Program-made: the position numbers and the translations under genes
The notes under the pieces: model-generated
The model's database searches: none
Told to the model about the DNA's origin: nothing
The model's input: only the letters and a program-made list of their open reading frames with translations
Shown: positions 25,695-34,281 of the stretch, one piece after another
Numbering within the stretch: position 1 is the stretch's first letter
How the letters are laid out: the number at the start of each line of letters is the position of its first letter
NCBI GenBank assembly: GCA_036498905.1
Contig: DASYER010000026.1
Coordinates: 26,498-90,497, forward strand
DNA length: 64,000 nt
Source: DAIDKA01 sp036498905
Lineage (GTDB): Bacteria; Pseudomonadota; Gammaproteobacteria; Steroidobacterales; Steroidobacteraceae
Direction: 5' to 3'

Positions 25695-26449
25695 CCGGAT
25701 GTGCCATGTCACTAACAAATAAGACCGGCCGGATACGCACCCGCCTTGTGGCCTGCGCGTTGTCGGTCTTCGTCGCAAGTCTTGCCATTGCCGCGGTTCA
25801 GGCACTGGCCGCCGATCCGCCGGCTTCCTCGGCCCCCTCGAGCGCGGCCAGGGCCCTGGAGATGCAGAAGAAGGTCGATGCCGTGCTGGGCGCAGCCGAC
25901 GGCACCGCCCCGGCAGGGGTCGGCGCGTCGGCACCCGCAGCGAGCTCGGCACCCGCAGCGAGCTCGGCGCCGGCTGCGAGTTCGGCACCCGGTGCCGCGG
26001 ATACCCGCAGCCTTGATGAGGATACCCAGGCACTCAAGAAGGACGTGGTCGATCTGAACCGCGACCTGTTCGTGCTGGAGGAGGAACTGCTGTTCCCGGC
26101 GAACACCCAGGTGGCCGTGTACATATCGATGGATGTCGGCGAGTTCTTCGCGCTCGATTCCGTCACCCTGAAGATCGACAACAAGGAAGTCACCAACTAC
26201 CTGTACACGCCGCGCGAAGTGGATGCCCTGCTCAAGGGCGGGGTGCAGCGTCTGTACCTCGGCAACCTGAAGGTCGGCAACCATGAGCTGGTGGCGTTCT
26301 TTTCGGGCAAGGGACCCGACAATCGCGACTATCGGCGCGGCGCCTCGCTCAAGTTCGACAAGAGCATCGGTGCGAAGTACCTGGAGCTGAAGATCGAGGA
26401 TCGGCAGCACAAGATGCAGCCGGAATTCACGATCAAGGACTGGGAGTAA
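25691..26449 (+). CDS. Exported protein of unknown function with Ala/Ser repeats
   Basis: A 252-residue protein I do not recognise. It has a signal peptide (LVACALSVFVASLAIAAVQALAA), an Ala/Pro/Ser-rich linker containing three exact AASSAP-type repeats (about 80-98), a short coiled-coil (ALKKDVVDLNRDLFVLEEELLF, about 112-133), and a C-terminal beta-rich domain (140-252) ending QPEFTIKDWE. Similar genes next to TPR/ExbBD clusters are often labelled AraC-like, but I see no helix-turn-helix and it is exported. ATG 25691 overlaps the thioredoxin stop; ATG 25706 after GGAT is equally possible. It is probably a periplasmic part of the machine encoded downstream. Confidence 0.75.
   Translation: MTGCAMSLTNKTGRIRTRLVACALSVFVASLAIAAVQALAADPPASSAPSSAARALEMQKKVDAVLGAADGTAPAGVGASAPAASSAPAASSAPAASSAPGAADTRSLDEDTQALKKDVVDLNRDLFVLEEELLFPANTQVAVYISMDVGEFFALDSVTLKIDNKEVTNYLYTPREVDALLKGGVQRLYLGNLKVGNHELVAFFSGKGPDNRDYRRGASLKFDKSIGAKYLELKIEDRQHKMQPEFTIKDWE
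25931..25984 (+). repeat. Three tandem 18-bp repeats inside a coding region
   Basis: Three copies of an 18-bp unit (first two identical, third diverged at several positions) encode repeated APAASS units in the linker of the exported protein. Such in-frame repeats can vary in number without breaking the gene. Confidence 0.8.
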
Positions 26450-26458
26450 GCGCTCCCG

Positions 26459-28399
26459 ATGCGACTGGCGCGCCAATTGTCCTGTGTGCTCCTGGCCGCG
26501 CTTGCCGTCGTGGCGCAGGCGGCGCCGCACGACCCGCAGAAACTGCCGCCGATTCGAGTGCAGGATCTGCAGTACGGGGACGTGCTGTTTCACTACTACC
26601 AGCAGGATGACTTCGAGGCCCTGACCCGGCTGCTTGCCTACGAGCACTGGAATCAGCTGCCTCATCATGAATTGGATTCGCAGCTGCTGCTCGGCGGCCT
26701 GTACCTGTCACTGGGCCTGTACAACGAGGCCGGCGAGCGCTTCTCGAAGCTGCTGACGCCGAACGTGCCGCAGGGCGTGCGCAACCGTGCCTGGTTCTAT
26801 CTCGGACAGATCTGGTATGCGCGCGGCTACCTCGACAAGGCCATCGATGCGCTGCGCCAGGTGCAGGGGCAACTGCCGGTGCAGCAGGAGGCCGAGAAGA
26901 CCCATCTGCTGGCCAATGCGCTGCTGCGGCAGGGCCATTTCGATGAGGCCATTGCACTGCTGAAGGCCTTCAAGGGCCCGGCGGACTGGCTGGCCTTCGC
27001 GCAGTTCAACATGGGCGTCGCGCTGGTACGCCAGCAGCGCATGGCGGAAGCGGATGCCAGCTTGAGCGCAGTGGGGACGCTGGTGAGCACGCGTCCGGAA
27101 CTGCTGGCGCTGCGCGATCGCGCGAACCTCGCGCTGGGGTTCGCCTACCTGCAGGCCAATCAACCGGACAAGGCGCGCGTGCCTTTGGAGCGCGTGCGTT
27201 TGAATGGCGCGTATTCAAACAAGGCACTGCTGGGTTTGGGCTGGGCAGATGCCGCCCTGGGTGACTACCAGGCGGCCCTCTCGCCGTGGAGCGAACTGCG
27301 CCACCGCAGCCTGCTGGACTCCGCGGTTCAGGAATCGTATCTGGCGGTGCCGTATGCCTACGGCAAGCTTGAATCCAATGAGCAGGCCGCGCAGGACTAT
27401 GAGGCCGCGCTCACCTCCTTCGCGGCCGAGCAGACTGCGCTGGATGGCGCGATTGGCCGCATTCAGTCCGGAAAGATGCTCGATGAACTGCTCGCGAGCG
27501 ATGAGCAGACACACTATGGATGGTTCTGGCAGCTGCAGAATCTGCCCGATGAGCCGGAGTCGCGCTACCTGTACGCGATCATGGCCGGACACGATTTTCA
27601 GGAAGGCTTGAAGAACTATCGCGATCTGACCTTCTTGGGCTCGACACTCGATGTCTGGTCGGACAGCACGCAGGCCTTCGGCGACATGATCGACACCCGT
27701 GAGGCCGCCTATGCGCAACGCCTGCCGCAGGTCGACCGGCTGCTGGGCTCCGGTGCCGTCGATCAGCTGCAGCATCGCCGCGATGAAATGGAAGCGCGGC
27801 TGACGAACATCGAGGCGCGCCAGGATGTCGCGGCGCTCGGTTCACCGACCGAACGCACGCACTGGGAGCAGATCCGCCAGATCGAGGAAGCGCTGGCGGC
27901 AGCCCCCCACGATGCAACCAACGATGCGCTGCGCGAGCGCCTGCGCCTGGTCAAAGGCGTGCTGTTCTACCAGCTTACCGATGCCTTCAAGGCGCGCCAG
28001 TGGCAGGAGCGACGCACTCTCAAGGACCTCGATCTGGCGTTGCACGAGGCGCAGAGCCGCTGGATCCGTGTCGATCGTGCGCGCCGCAACGTGCCCACCA
28101 ATACCGGTGAGTTTGCCGCGCGTCTTGCGGCCCTGAAGACGCGGATCAGTGAATTGCAGGCACGCCTGGCGAGCGCCGAGAAGGGCCAGCAGGCCTACCT
28201 GCAGCGCATCGCCGTCGCGGAACTGTCGGACCAGAAGGACCGGCTGGACACCTACGAGGTGCAGGCACGATTCGCCCTGGCGACCATGTATGACAAGGCC
28301 GCCAGCGGCAACTCCGCCAATCCGGCGCCGACCGCGCCCGCGCCGGCGGCGCCAGTGCCGCTGCCTGATACGTCCACGCCCCCGGGAGCCGCCAAGTGA
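26459..28399 (+). CDS. Exported TPR protein (large, coiled-coil C-terminus)
   Basis: A 646-residue secreted protein. The signal peptide is residues 1-21 (LLAALAVVAQA-AP). The N-terminal two thirds are helical hairpins of the tetratricopeptide type (for example LGGLYLSLGLYNEAGERFSKLL, AWFYLGQIWYARGYLDKAIDAL, LLANALLRQGHFDEAIALL). Residues of about 430-600 are charged and heptad-like, and the tail is Ala/Pro-rich. In Myxococcus a large periplasmic TPR protein (GltD) serves as a scaffold in the gliding machine; a similar scaffolding role is inferred. The following TPR gene starts in a GTGA overlap. Confidence 0.85.
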   Translation: MRLARQLSCVLLAALAVVAQAAPHDPQKLPPIRVQDLQYGDVLFHYYQQDDFEALTRLLAYEHWNQLPHHELDSQLLLGGLYLSLGLYNEAGERFSKLLTPNVPQGVRNRAWFYLGQIWYARGYLDKAIDALRQVQGQLPVQQEAEKTHLLANALLRQGHFDEAIALLKAFKGPADWLAFAQFNMGVALVRQQRMAEADASLSAVGTLVSTRPELLALRDRANLALGFAYLQANQPDKARVPLERVRLNGAYSNKALLGLGWADAALGDYQAALSPWSELRHRSLLDSAVQESYLAVPYAYGKLESNEQAAQDYEAALTSFAAEQTALDGAIGRIQSGKMLDELLASDEQTHYGWFWQLQNLPDEPESRYLYAIMAGHDFQEGLKNYRDLTFLGSTLDVWSDSTQAFGDMIDTREAAYAQRLPQVDRLLGSGAVDQLQHRRDEMEARLTNIEARQDVAALGSPTERTHWEQIRQIEEALAAAPHDATNDALRERLRLVKGVLFYQLTDAFKARQWQERRTLKDLDLALHEAQSRWIRVDRARRNVPTNTGEFAARLAALKTRISELQARLASAEKGQQAYLQRIAVAELSDQKDRLDTYEVQARFALATMYDKAASGNSANPAPTAPAPAAPVPLPDTSTPPGAAK

Positions 28400-31230
28400 A
28401 CACGCGGCCGCGCACGTGGCACGCAGCGCTGCTGGCAGGTGTATGCGCCTGTGCCGCCGTGCACGCGTTTGCCGCGGATCCCGCTTCGGGCACTGCGCCG
28501 ACCATCGGCGATCTGGTGCGCAAATCCCCGGTGAAGGTGCAGAAGAACACATCGGCCGCCGCCGATTCGGCCAAGGCCATGGAGAACTACAAGCGATTTT
28601 TGGACCTGCAGCGCACCGATCCGAAACTGCGGGCCGAGGCGATGCGCCGCCTTGGAGATCTGAACCAGGAGAGCGACCAGCTCGATAAGGATCCCTCACA
28701 GCTCGATCAGAACAGCGCGGAGGCAATCCGCCTCTACACCGTGCTGTTGAAGGCGTACCCCGATTACGCACGCAATGACCAGGTGCTGTATCAGATGGCG
28801 CGCGCCTATGAGGCCATAAACAAACCCGAACAGGCCCTGGCCACGCTCGACCAGCTGATCGCGCGCTATCCGGGCACGCGCATGCTGGATGAGGTGCAGT
28901 TCCGGCGTGGCGAACTGCTGTTTTCCGCCAAGGACTACCGCCAGGCCGCGACAGCCTATGGCGTGGTGGTCAAACTTGGAACGGCATCCTCGTTCTATAC
29001 CCAGGCGCTGTACAAGAACGGCTGGTCGCTGTTCAAACAATCATTGAATGAGGAGAGCCTGCCATCCTTCGCCGGCGTCCTCGACCAACAGCTGCTCGGC
29101 GGCGTGAAGGGTGCCACGATGCAGCCGTTGGAGCAGCTCAGCCGCGCCAACCGCGAACTCGTCGATGACACGCTGCGGGTGATGAGCATCACCTTCTCGT
29201 ACATGGAGGGGGCCCAGAGCGTCGATGCCTTCCTGGGCGGCAAGGGCAATCCGGCCTATGCGTACCTGCTGTACTCGCGGCTGGGTGACCTGTACGTGGA
29301 GAAGCAGCGTTATCAGGATGCTGCCGGAGCCTACCGGGCATACGTCGGTCGGGACCCCGACAATGTCCACGCGCCGGATCTGGCGATGCAGGCCATCGAG
29401 GCTTATTCCAAGGGTGGATTCACGGATCTGGTGATCGACGGCAAGCGCGAGTATGCGCAGCATTACGATTTCACGACTCCGTTCTGGAAAGGGCGCTCGC
29501 GAGGGGACTTCCCGGTGGTCGTCAAGGAGCTGCAGACCAACCTGCGCGACCTTGCGACGTTCTTCCATGCCGCCGCCCAGAAATCCAAACTGCCGGCCGA
29601 CTACCAGCAGGCAGCGCACTGGTATCGCAGTTATCTCACTTCATTCCCCAACGAACCCGATTCGGCCGCAACCAATTACCTGCTGGCCGACGCGCTGTTC
29701 GAAAGCCACCAGTACGATGAGGCTGCGACCGAATACGAGCACACCGCCTACGGCTATCCCAAGAACCCGAAGTCGGCCGCGGCGGCCTATGCGGCCCTGG
29801 TGTCCTACCAGAAGGGCGCAGAGGCGTTGAGCGGCGCGCCGAAGACCACCTGGCATGCCCGCGAAATCGATGCCGACATCAAATTTGCACAGGCCTTTCC
29901 GGAGCATCCGGAAAGCAGCGGGGTGCTGACGCGCGCGGCGGAGGATATTTTCGCGGCGCACGATCTGCCCCGTTCCATCCAGGTTTCGCAACTGCTGCTG
30001 GCGCGCAAGCCGCCGGTGGACAGCGCGCAGCAGCGCATTGCCTGGAACATCATCGGCCAGTCCCAGTATGACCTGGGCGTCTATGACCAGGCCGAGGCCG
30101 CATTCATCCAGGCGCGTGAGCGCTCGGTGGGAGCGGACGCCGCCAATGTAAAACTGCGCGCCGATCTGACCGAACGCATCGCCGAATCCGTCTACCGCCA
30201 GGGCGAGGCGCGCCGCAAGGCGGGCGATGACAGCGGGGCCGTTGCCGACTTCCTGCGGGTCGCGAAGGTCGCCCCGGACTCCAAGATCGTCGGCACCGCC
30301 CAATACGATGCGGCGGCGGGCCTCATCAACCTGAAGCAATGGGACCAGGCCATTGCGGTGCTCGAGCCCTATCGCAAACAGTACCCGAACGGGGCCAACG
30401 CCGAGGATGTGACGCGCAAGCTCGCGGTCTCCTATGCCGAGGCGAACCGGCCCGCGGATGCGGCAGTTGAGTTCGAACACATCTCGGTCAATACGACCGA
30501 AGAAACCGCGGTACGCCGCGAAGCCCTGACGCGCGCCGCCGATCTGTACGGCAAAGCCGGCAACCAGGTCAAGACGGTCGCCATGCTGGAGCGCGAAGTG
30601 GCCGAATATCCGACGCCGGTCCCCGATGCCATCGAAGTGCGCGAGCGGCTGGCGCAGCTGGCCGCGAAAGCCGGCAACACGCCGCGCGAAGAGCAATGGC
30701 TGCGTGACATCGTCCATGCCGATGCACAGGCGGGAGCCGCGCGTACCGATCGCACCAAGTACCTCGCGGCTACTGCCCAGCTGAAACTCGCGCAGCCGCT
30801 GCGCGATTCATTCCGGGCCATTCGCCTGGTGACGCCGCTGAAGAAGAGTCTGGTCGCCAAGCGCAAATCCATGGAAGCCGCGCTGGCGGCCTACAAGAGC
30901 GCGGCGGACTATCACGTCGCGGAAGTCACCACCGCCGCTACGTTTGAGACTGCTGAGCTGTACCGCAAACTCGGCAAGGACGTGCTGGACTCCGAGCGGC
31001 CCAAGAATCTGAACAAGGATGAACTGGAGCAGTACGAATCGCTGTTGGAGGACCAATCTTTCCCATTCGAGGAACAGGCCATCCAGATTCACGAGATCAA
31101 CACGGCACTGGCCCGCGGGGGCGTTTACGATGATTCGGTGAAGAAGAGCTTTGCGGCTCTCGCCGAGCTTAAGCCTGGTCGCTATGGCAAGACGGAGGTC
31201 ACCCAGGATGTGGTCACGAGCCTGCAGTAA
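28396..31230 (+). CDS. Exported multi-TPR protein (944 aa)
   Basis: A very large periplasmic TPR superhelix. The signal peptide occupies residues 1-27 (AALLAGVCACAAVHAFA). At least ten TPR-like repeats are visible, such as LYQMARAYEAINKPEQALATLDQLI, YSRLGDLYVEKQRYQDAAGAYRAYV, NYLLADALFESHQYDEAATEYEHTA and AWNIIGQSQYDLGVYDQAEAAFI. The last 130 residues are charged helices without TPRs. The GTG start shares GTGA with the preceding stop, and its 3' end overlaps the next gene by 23 bp. Two giant TPR proteins in a row suggest a protein-protein scaffold spanning the periplasm. Confidence 0.88.
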   Translation: MNTRPRTWHAALLAGVCACAAVHAFAADPASGTAPTIGDLVRKSPVKVQKNTSAAADSAKAMENYKRFLDLQRTDPKLRAEAMRRLGDLNQESDQLDKDPSQLDQNSAEAIRLYTVLLKAYPDYARNDQVLYQMARAYEAINKPEQALATLDQLIARYPGTRMLDEVQFRRGELLFSAKDYRQAATAYGVVVKLGTASSFYTQALYKNGWSLFKQSLNEESLPSFAGVLDQQLLGGVKGATMQPLEQLSRANRELVDDTLRVMSITFSYMEGAQSVDAFLGGKGNPAYAYLLYSRLGDLYVEKQRYQDAAGAYRAYVGRDPDNVHAPDLAMQAIEAYSKGGFTDLVIDGKREYAQHYDFTTPFWKGRSRGDFPVVVKELQTNLRDLATFFHAAAQKSKLPADYQQAAHWYRSYLTSFPNEPDSAATNYLLADALFESHQYDEAATEYEHTAYGYPKNPKSAAAAYAALVSYQKGAEALSGAPKTTWHAREIDADIKFAQAFPEHPESSGVLTRAAEDIFAAHDLPRSIQVSQLLLARKPPVDSAQQRIAWNIIGQSQYDLGVYDQAEAAFIQARERSVGADAANVKLRADLTERIAESVYRQGEARRKAGDDSGAVADFLRVAKVAPDSKIVGTAQYDAAAGLINLKQWDQAIAVLEPYRKQYPNGANAEDVTRKLAVSYAEANRPADAAVEFEHISVNTTEETAVRREALTRAADLYGKAGNQVKTVAMLEREVAEYPTPVPDAIEVRERLAQLAAKAGNTPREEQWLRDIVHADAQAGAARTDRTKYLAATAQLKLAQPLRDSFRAIRLVTPLKKSLVAKRKSMEAALAAYKSAADYHVAEVTTAATFETAELYRKLGKDVLDSERPKNLNKDELEQYESLLEDQSFPFEEQAIQIHEINTALARGGVYDDSVKKSFAALAELKPGRYGKTEVTQDVVTSLQ

Positions 31231-31957
31231 TTCGGGCGCGCTGCTTGCCGCGACCCTGCTCACGGCCGCCTGCAGCACCTCGCATGTGGCCGGCACCCCC
31301 GCGACCCCTACGCCGCAACAGGTCGCGAGCGCGCCGGTGGCGCCGGTCGTTGCTGATGCCGGTGCCGGTGCCGGTACCGGTACCACTACCGGCGTGCCGG
31401 CCGTTTCGTCCGCGCCCGCAGCGCCCCCCCCGCCGCCGCGTGCGCTCGCGGATTTTTCGCGAGCGGTGCAGCTGGTGAAGAGCGGCAAGGATGAGGAGGC
31501 GGAACTGGAGTTCCAGCAGATCGCGACCCTTTATCCGACCTATCCGGGCGCCCTGGTGAACCTCGGCATCCTGTATCGCAAACATGGCGACCTGGCGAAG
31601 TCGGACCAGTCACTGCATGCGGCGGTACAGCGTGATGCCAATGACGTCGAAGGCTGGTCCGAACTGGGTGTGACGCTGCGCGAGGAAGGCAAATTCCACG
31701 ACGCCGCCGATGCGTACAACCAGGCCATCAGCGTGAATCCGAACTTTGCACCGGCATACCGCAATCTGGCGATCGTCCTGGACCTGTATCTGGGTGATAC
31801 CGCCGCAGCCCTGACGGCGATGGAACATTACAAGGAGTTGGCCGCGGACGATAAGGCCGCGACGGGCTGGATAGCCGATCTCAAACAGCGCGCCGGCAAG
31901 AGCGGGGCGGCCCCCGCCGCCGCCGCGCCACAGGCCGGCGACAAGGCAGGAGAATGA
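31208..31957 (+). CDS. TPR lipoprotein (GltE/AglT-like)
   Basis: A 249-residue lipoprotein. The signal GALLAATLLTAACSTS gives an acylated Cys near residue 20. An Ala/Pro/Gly-rich linker (25-75) leads to three clean TPR repeats (about 75-205; NLGILYRKHGDLAKSDQSL, ELGVTLREEGKFHDAADAY, AYRNLAIVLDLYLGDTAAAL). Size and architecture resemble GltE/AglT, the TPR lipoprotein of the Myxococcus gliding complex, though many TPR lipoproteins look alike. ATG 31208 is chosen because GGAGG lies 9 bp upstream; it starts inside the end of the previous TPR gene. It is coupled to the next gene by ATGA. Confidence 0.82.
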   Translation: MWSRACSNSGALLAATLLTAACSTSHVAGTPATPTPQQVASAPVAPVVADAGAGAGTGTTTGVPAVSSAPAAPPPPPRALADFSRAVQLVKSGKDEEAELEFQQIATLYPTYPGALVNLGILYRKHGDLAKSDQSLHAAVQRDANDVEGWSELGVTLREEGKFHDAADAYNQAISVNPNFAPAYRNLAIVLDLYLGDTAAALTAMEHYKELAADDKAATGWIADLKQRAGKSGAAPAAAAPQAGDKAGE

Positions 31958-32457
31958 TCATGCGTACGCTTGGAGCGATCGTCGTATTGATGGCTTGCGC
32001 GCTGCCGGCATTCGGCCAGGCACCTGCCCAGAATCAGTCACGGGATGACCTGCAGCCGGGTGTGAATACTTCGGCCACGCCGCCCGAGCCGGCCACCCGC
32101 CCCGAGACGCGCAGCACGGCGCCCCCGGCTCCGGCCCCTGCGCCGGCGAAGCCGGCCGCTTCGAGCGCACCGGCGGCGGCCAGCATCAAATCCACCCATC
32201 CGGGCAAGGCGCTCGACCGGCTGGAACTGGATACGACCGACATCACGGGCAACAAGGAGTTGCCGAAGGTCATGTACGTGGTGCCGTGGAAACACTCGGA
32301 TCTTGGCGACCTCACCGGCAAGCCTGCGAACAGCCTGGTCGATGAGGTTTTGCAACCCGTGGATCGTGACGTTTTCAACCGTGAAGAGCGGTACTACCAC
32401 ACAGTTGCGCCACAAAAGGGCGGACCCGGATCCGCACCGGAGGCACCGGCCCATTGA
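31954..32457 (+). CDS. Small exported protein of unknown function
   Basis: A 167-residue protein with a signal peptide (residues 1-22, GAIVVLMACALPAFG), a long Pro/Ala/Thr linker (25-75), and a compact C-terminal domain whose striking segments are KVMYVVPWKHSD (near 90-100) and DEVLQPVDRDVFNREERYYH (about 122-141). I cannot name a family. Its place between the TPR lipoprotein and ExbB, with an ATGA overlap upstream, makes a role in the same complex likely. ATG 31960 is an alternative start. Confidence 0.75.
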   Translation: MIMRTLGAIVVLMACALPAFGQAPAQNQSRDDLQPGVNTSATPPEPATRPETRSTAPPAPAPAPAKPAASSAPAAASIKSTHPGKALDRLELDTTDITGNKELPKVMYVVPWKHSDLGDLTGKPANSLVDEVLQPVDRDVFNREERYYHTVAPQKGGPGSAPEAPAH

Positions 32458-32531
32458 GGGCAGGGCCGCCGGCGCAGCCTTGGCGGGATGAGAATTAGGT
32501 CGTAGTTTTTTTCGCTTATGTCATTAAGTTG

Positions 32532-32544
32532 GGACAGTTTGTCC
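32532..32544. repeat. Short perfect inverted repeat upstream of the ExbB gene
   Basis: GGACA and TGTCC separated by GTT, within the 116-bp gap before the exbB-like gene and next to a T-rich segment (32505-32520). It may be an operator or mRNA structure; chance cannot be excluded at this length. Confidence 0.3.
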
Positions 32545-32573
32545 AGGTTCGACTGCTGTTTCGGGAGTTGCTG

Positions 32574-33233
32574 ATGAATATTTGGGATGGTTTGGTCAAA
32601 TTCTTTCAGGGTGGCGGAACATTCATGTTCCCCATCGCGATCGTCCTCGTGATCGGCTTGGCGATCGCGATCGAACGCTACATCTACCTGGTGAGTGTCT
32701 CGACACGCAACCGGGTGCTGTGGAATCAGATCGTGCCCATGCTGTCGCAGGGCAATTTCCGGCAGGTGGTGCAGGTCACCTCCAAGTCCGAATCGGCCAT
32801 CGCGCAGATTCTCAATTACGGTCTGGCGCGCATCCAGGCGGCACGGCGCCGGGACGATATCGAAAAGGCCATGGAGGAGAGCCTCATGGAGGTGGTGCCG
32901 CGCCTGGAAAAGCGCACGCACTACCTGGCGACTTTCGCGAATCTCGCCACGCTTCTGGGACTGCTGGGCACCGTCATGGGCCTGATCAACGCCTTCCACG
33001 CGGTTGCCACAGTCAATCCGGCGGAGAAGGCCAATTTGCTGTCGGCCAGCATTTCGGTGGCCATGAACTGCACGGCCTTCGGCCTCATGACGGCGGTGCC
33101 GCTGCTGTTCATCCATGCCTTCCTGCAGACCAAGACCACCGAACTCATCGACAGTCTGGAGATGGCTTCGGTGAAATTCCTGAATGCCGTCACTGAGCGT
33201 CGCCCCGAGGCGCCGGCTCCTGCCGCAGCCTAA
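32574..33233 (+). CDS. ExbB/TolQ/MotA-family proton channel subunit
   Basis: A 219-residue inner-membrane protein with three transmembrane helices: about 17-38 (MFPIAIVLVIGLAIAIERYIYL), about 122-148 (FANLATLLGLLGTVMGLINAF) and about 165-190 (SISVAMNCTAFGLMTAVPLLFIHA). This is the TolQ/ExbB/AglR fold that forms a pentameric stator channel using the proton gradient. The conserved small-residue TLLGLLGTVMGLI motif is intact. ATG 32574 follows GGGAG by 6 bp. The two ExbD genes directly downstream complete the motor; in gene content this matches Myxococcus AglR with AglQ and AglS. Confidence 0.93.
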   Translation: MNIWDGLVKFFQGGGTFMFPIAIVLVIGLAIAIERYIYLVSVSTRNRVLWNQIVPMLSQGNFRQVVQVTSKSESAIAQILNYGLARIQAARRRDDIEKAMEESLMEVVPRLEKRTHYLATFANLATLLGLLGTVMGLINAFHAVATVNPAEKANLLSASISVAMNCTAFGLMTAVPLLFIHAFLQTKTTELIDSLEMASVKFLNAVTERRPEAPAPAAA

Positions 33234-33254
33234 GCGCCAAGCGACAGGAAGCAC

Positions 33255-33755
33255 ATGCGCCGTTCATACGATTCCCGCAAGCTCGAGCGCCGCAACCGGC
33301 GGCCGGCGGAGCTGATGTTGGTCCCCATGATCGACATCTTCACCGTGCTGGTGACGTTCCTGCTGATGACCGCGGTGTTCTCCCGCACCGTGGTCCTGCA
33401 GCTGAACCTGCCCACCGCCAGTGCCCAGATGCCGGATCTGCCCAAGGATCTGCAGCTGGAGGTGCTGGTGCGCCACAACCTGCTCGAAGTCGCCGACCGC
33501 AACACCGGTCCGCTGAAGGATCTGCCGAATACCGACAAGGGGTATGACTACGACGGACTGACCGATTTCCTCAAGCAGGTGAAGGCGAAGTTTCCGCAGA
33601 AGACGGATGCCTCCGTGCTGCTGGAGAAGGACACGCCCTACGACATCCTGGTGCAGGTGATGGACCGGGTGCGCGTGTTCGAGGCCACCAATGGCTTCGC
33701 GACGGCACAGGCTGAACTGTTCCCGACCATATCCGTGGGGGACGCACCGCCATGA
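33255..33755 (+). CDS. ExbD/TolR-like motor protein, copy 1
   Basis: A 166-residue protein with one transmembrane helix (about 20-43, MLVPMIDIFTVLVTFLLM) and a periplasmic domain. The membrane Asp27 in PMIDIF corresponds to the proton-carrying Asp of ExbD/TolR. The longer periplasmic part (45-166) includes LPKDLQLEVLVRHNLLEVADR and a terminal PTISVGDAPP. AGGAAG precedes the ATG. It overlaps the second copy by 4 bp. Confidence 0.92.
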   Translation: MRRSYDSRKLERRNRRPAELMLVPMIDIFTVLVTFLLMTAVFSRTVVLQLNLPTASAQMPDLPKDLQLEVLVRHNLLEVADRNTGPLKDLPNTDKGYDYDGLTDFLKQVKAKFPQKTDASVLLEKDTPYDILVQVMDRVRVFEATNGFATAQAELFPTISVGDAPP

Positions 33756-34273
33756 TGTCCAATCGCGCGCGGCGCATGGCCGTACACCATCAGCGTCATC
33801 GGGCCGGCTTCGAACTGAACCTGATCCCGCTCATCGACATCCTTTCGGTGATGGTGTCGTTCCTGCTGGTGTATTCGACGGAAGTCGAAGTCATCCAGAA
33901 CAGCAAGGGGATCGAGATTCCGCAATCCATTTCACAGACCGCACCGGATCACTCTGTGGTGGTCATGATCACGAAGACCGACCTATTTGTGCAGGGCGAA
34001 TTCATCGAGAGCGTCAAGGACGTGCAGGCCGACCCTGCTGCGACCATCGCAGCGCTGGGCACGGCGCTGAAGCGGCCGCTGCTGATCGGCAAGGACATTT
34101 CGGAGGCTACGCTGGCGGCGCGTGAGATCACGATCATGGCCGACAAGTCGCTTTCCTACGAAATACTGAAGAAGGTCATGGCGACCTGTACGGACGCGGA
34201 CTACGGCAAGATCTCGCTGGCCGTGCTGCAGAAGGAAAAACCCGTGTCCCTGGCCCGGGTTCCGACGGCGTAG
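33752..34273 (+). CDS. ExbD/TolR-like motor protein, copy 2
   Basis: A 173-residue paralogue of the preceding protein with the membrane helix at about 22-45 and the key Asp29 in LIPLIDILSVMVSF. The periplasmic half carries DHSVVVMITKTDLFVQGEFI and DKSLSYEILKKVMATC, typical ExbD/TolR strands. Two different ExbD-type subunits beside one ExbB is a pattern of the Agl/Glt and Nfs machines (AglQ and AglS) rather than of ordinary Ton or Tol systems, which have one. The ATG lies in an ATGA overlap; a second ATG follows immediately. Confidence 0.92.
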   Translation: MMSNRARRMAVHHQRHRAGFELNLIPLIDILSVMVSFLLVYSTEVEVIQNSKGIEIPQSISQTAPDHSVVVMITKTDLFVQGEFIESVKDVQADPAATIAALGTALKRPLLIGKDISEATLAAREITIMADKSLSYEILKKVMATCTDADYGKISLAVLQKEKPVSLARVPTA

Positions 34274-34281
34274 GGCTCATC

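Noticed and set aside
25691..26449. AraC-type transcription regulator
   Set aside because: There is an N-terminal signal peptide and no helix-turn-helix; the body is periplasmic and beta-rich.
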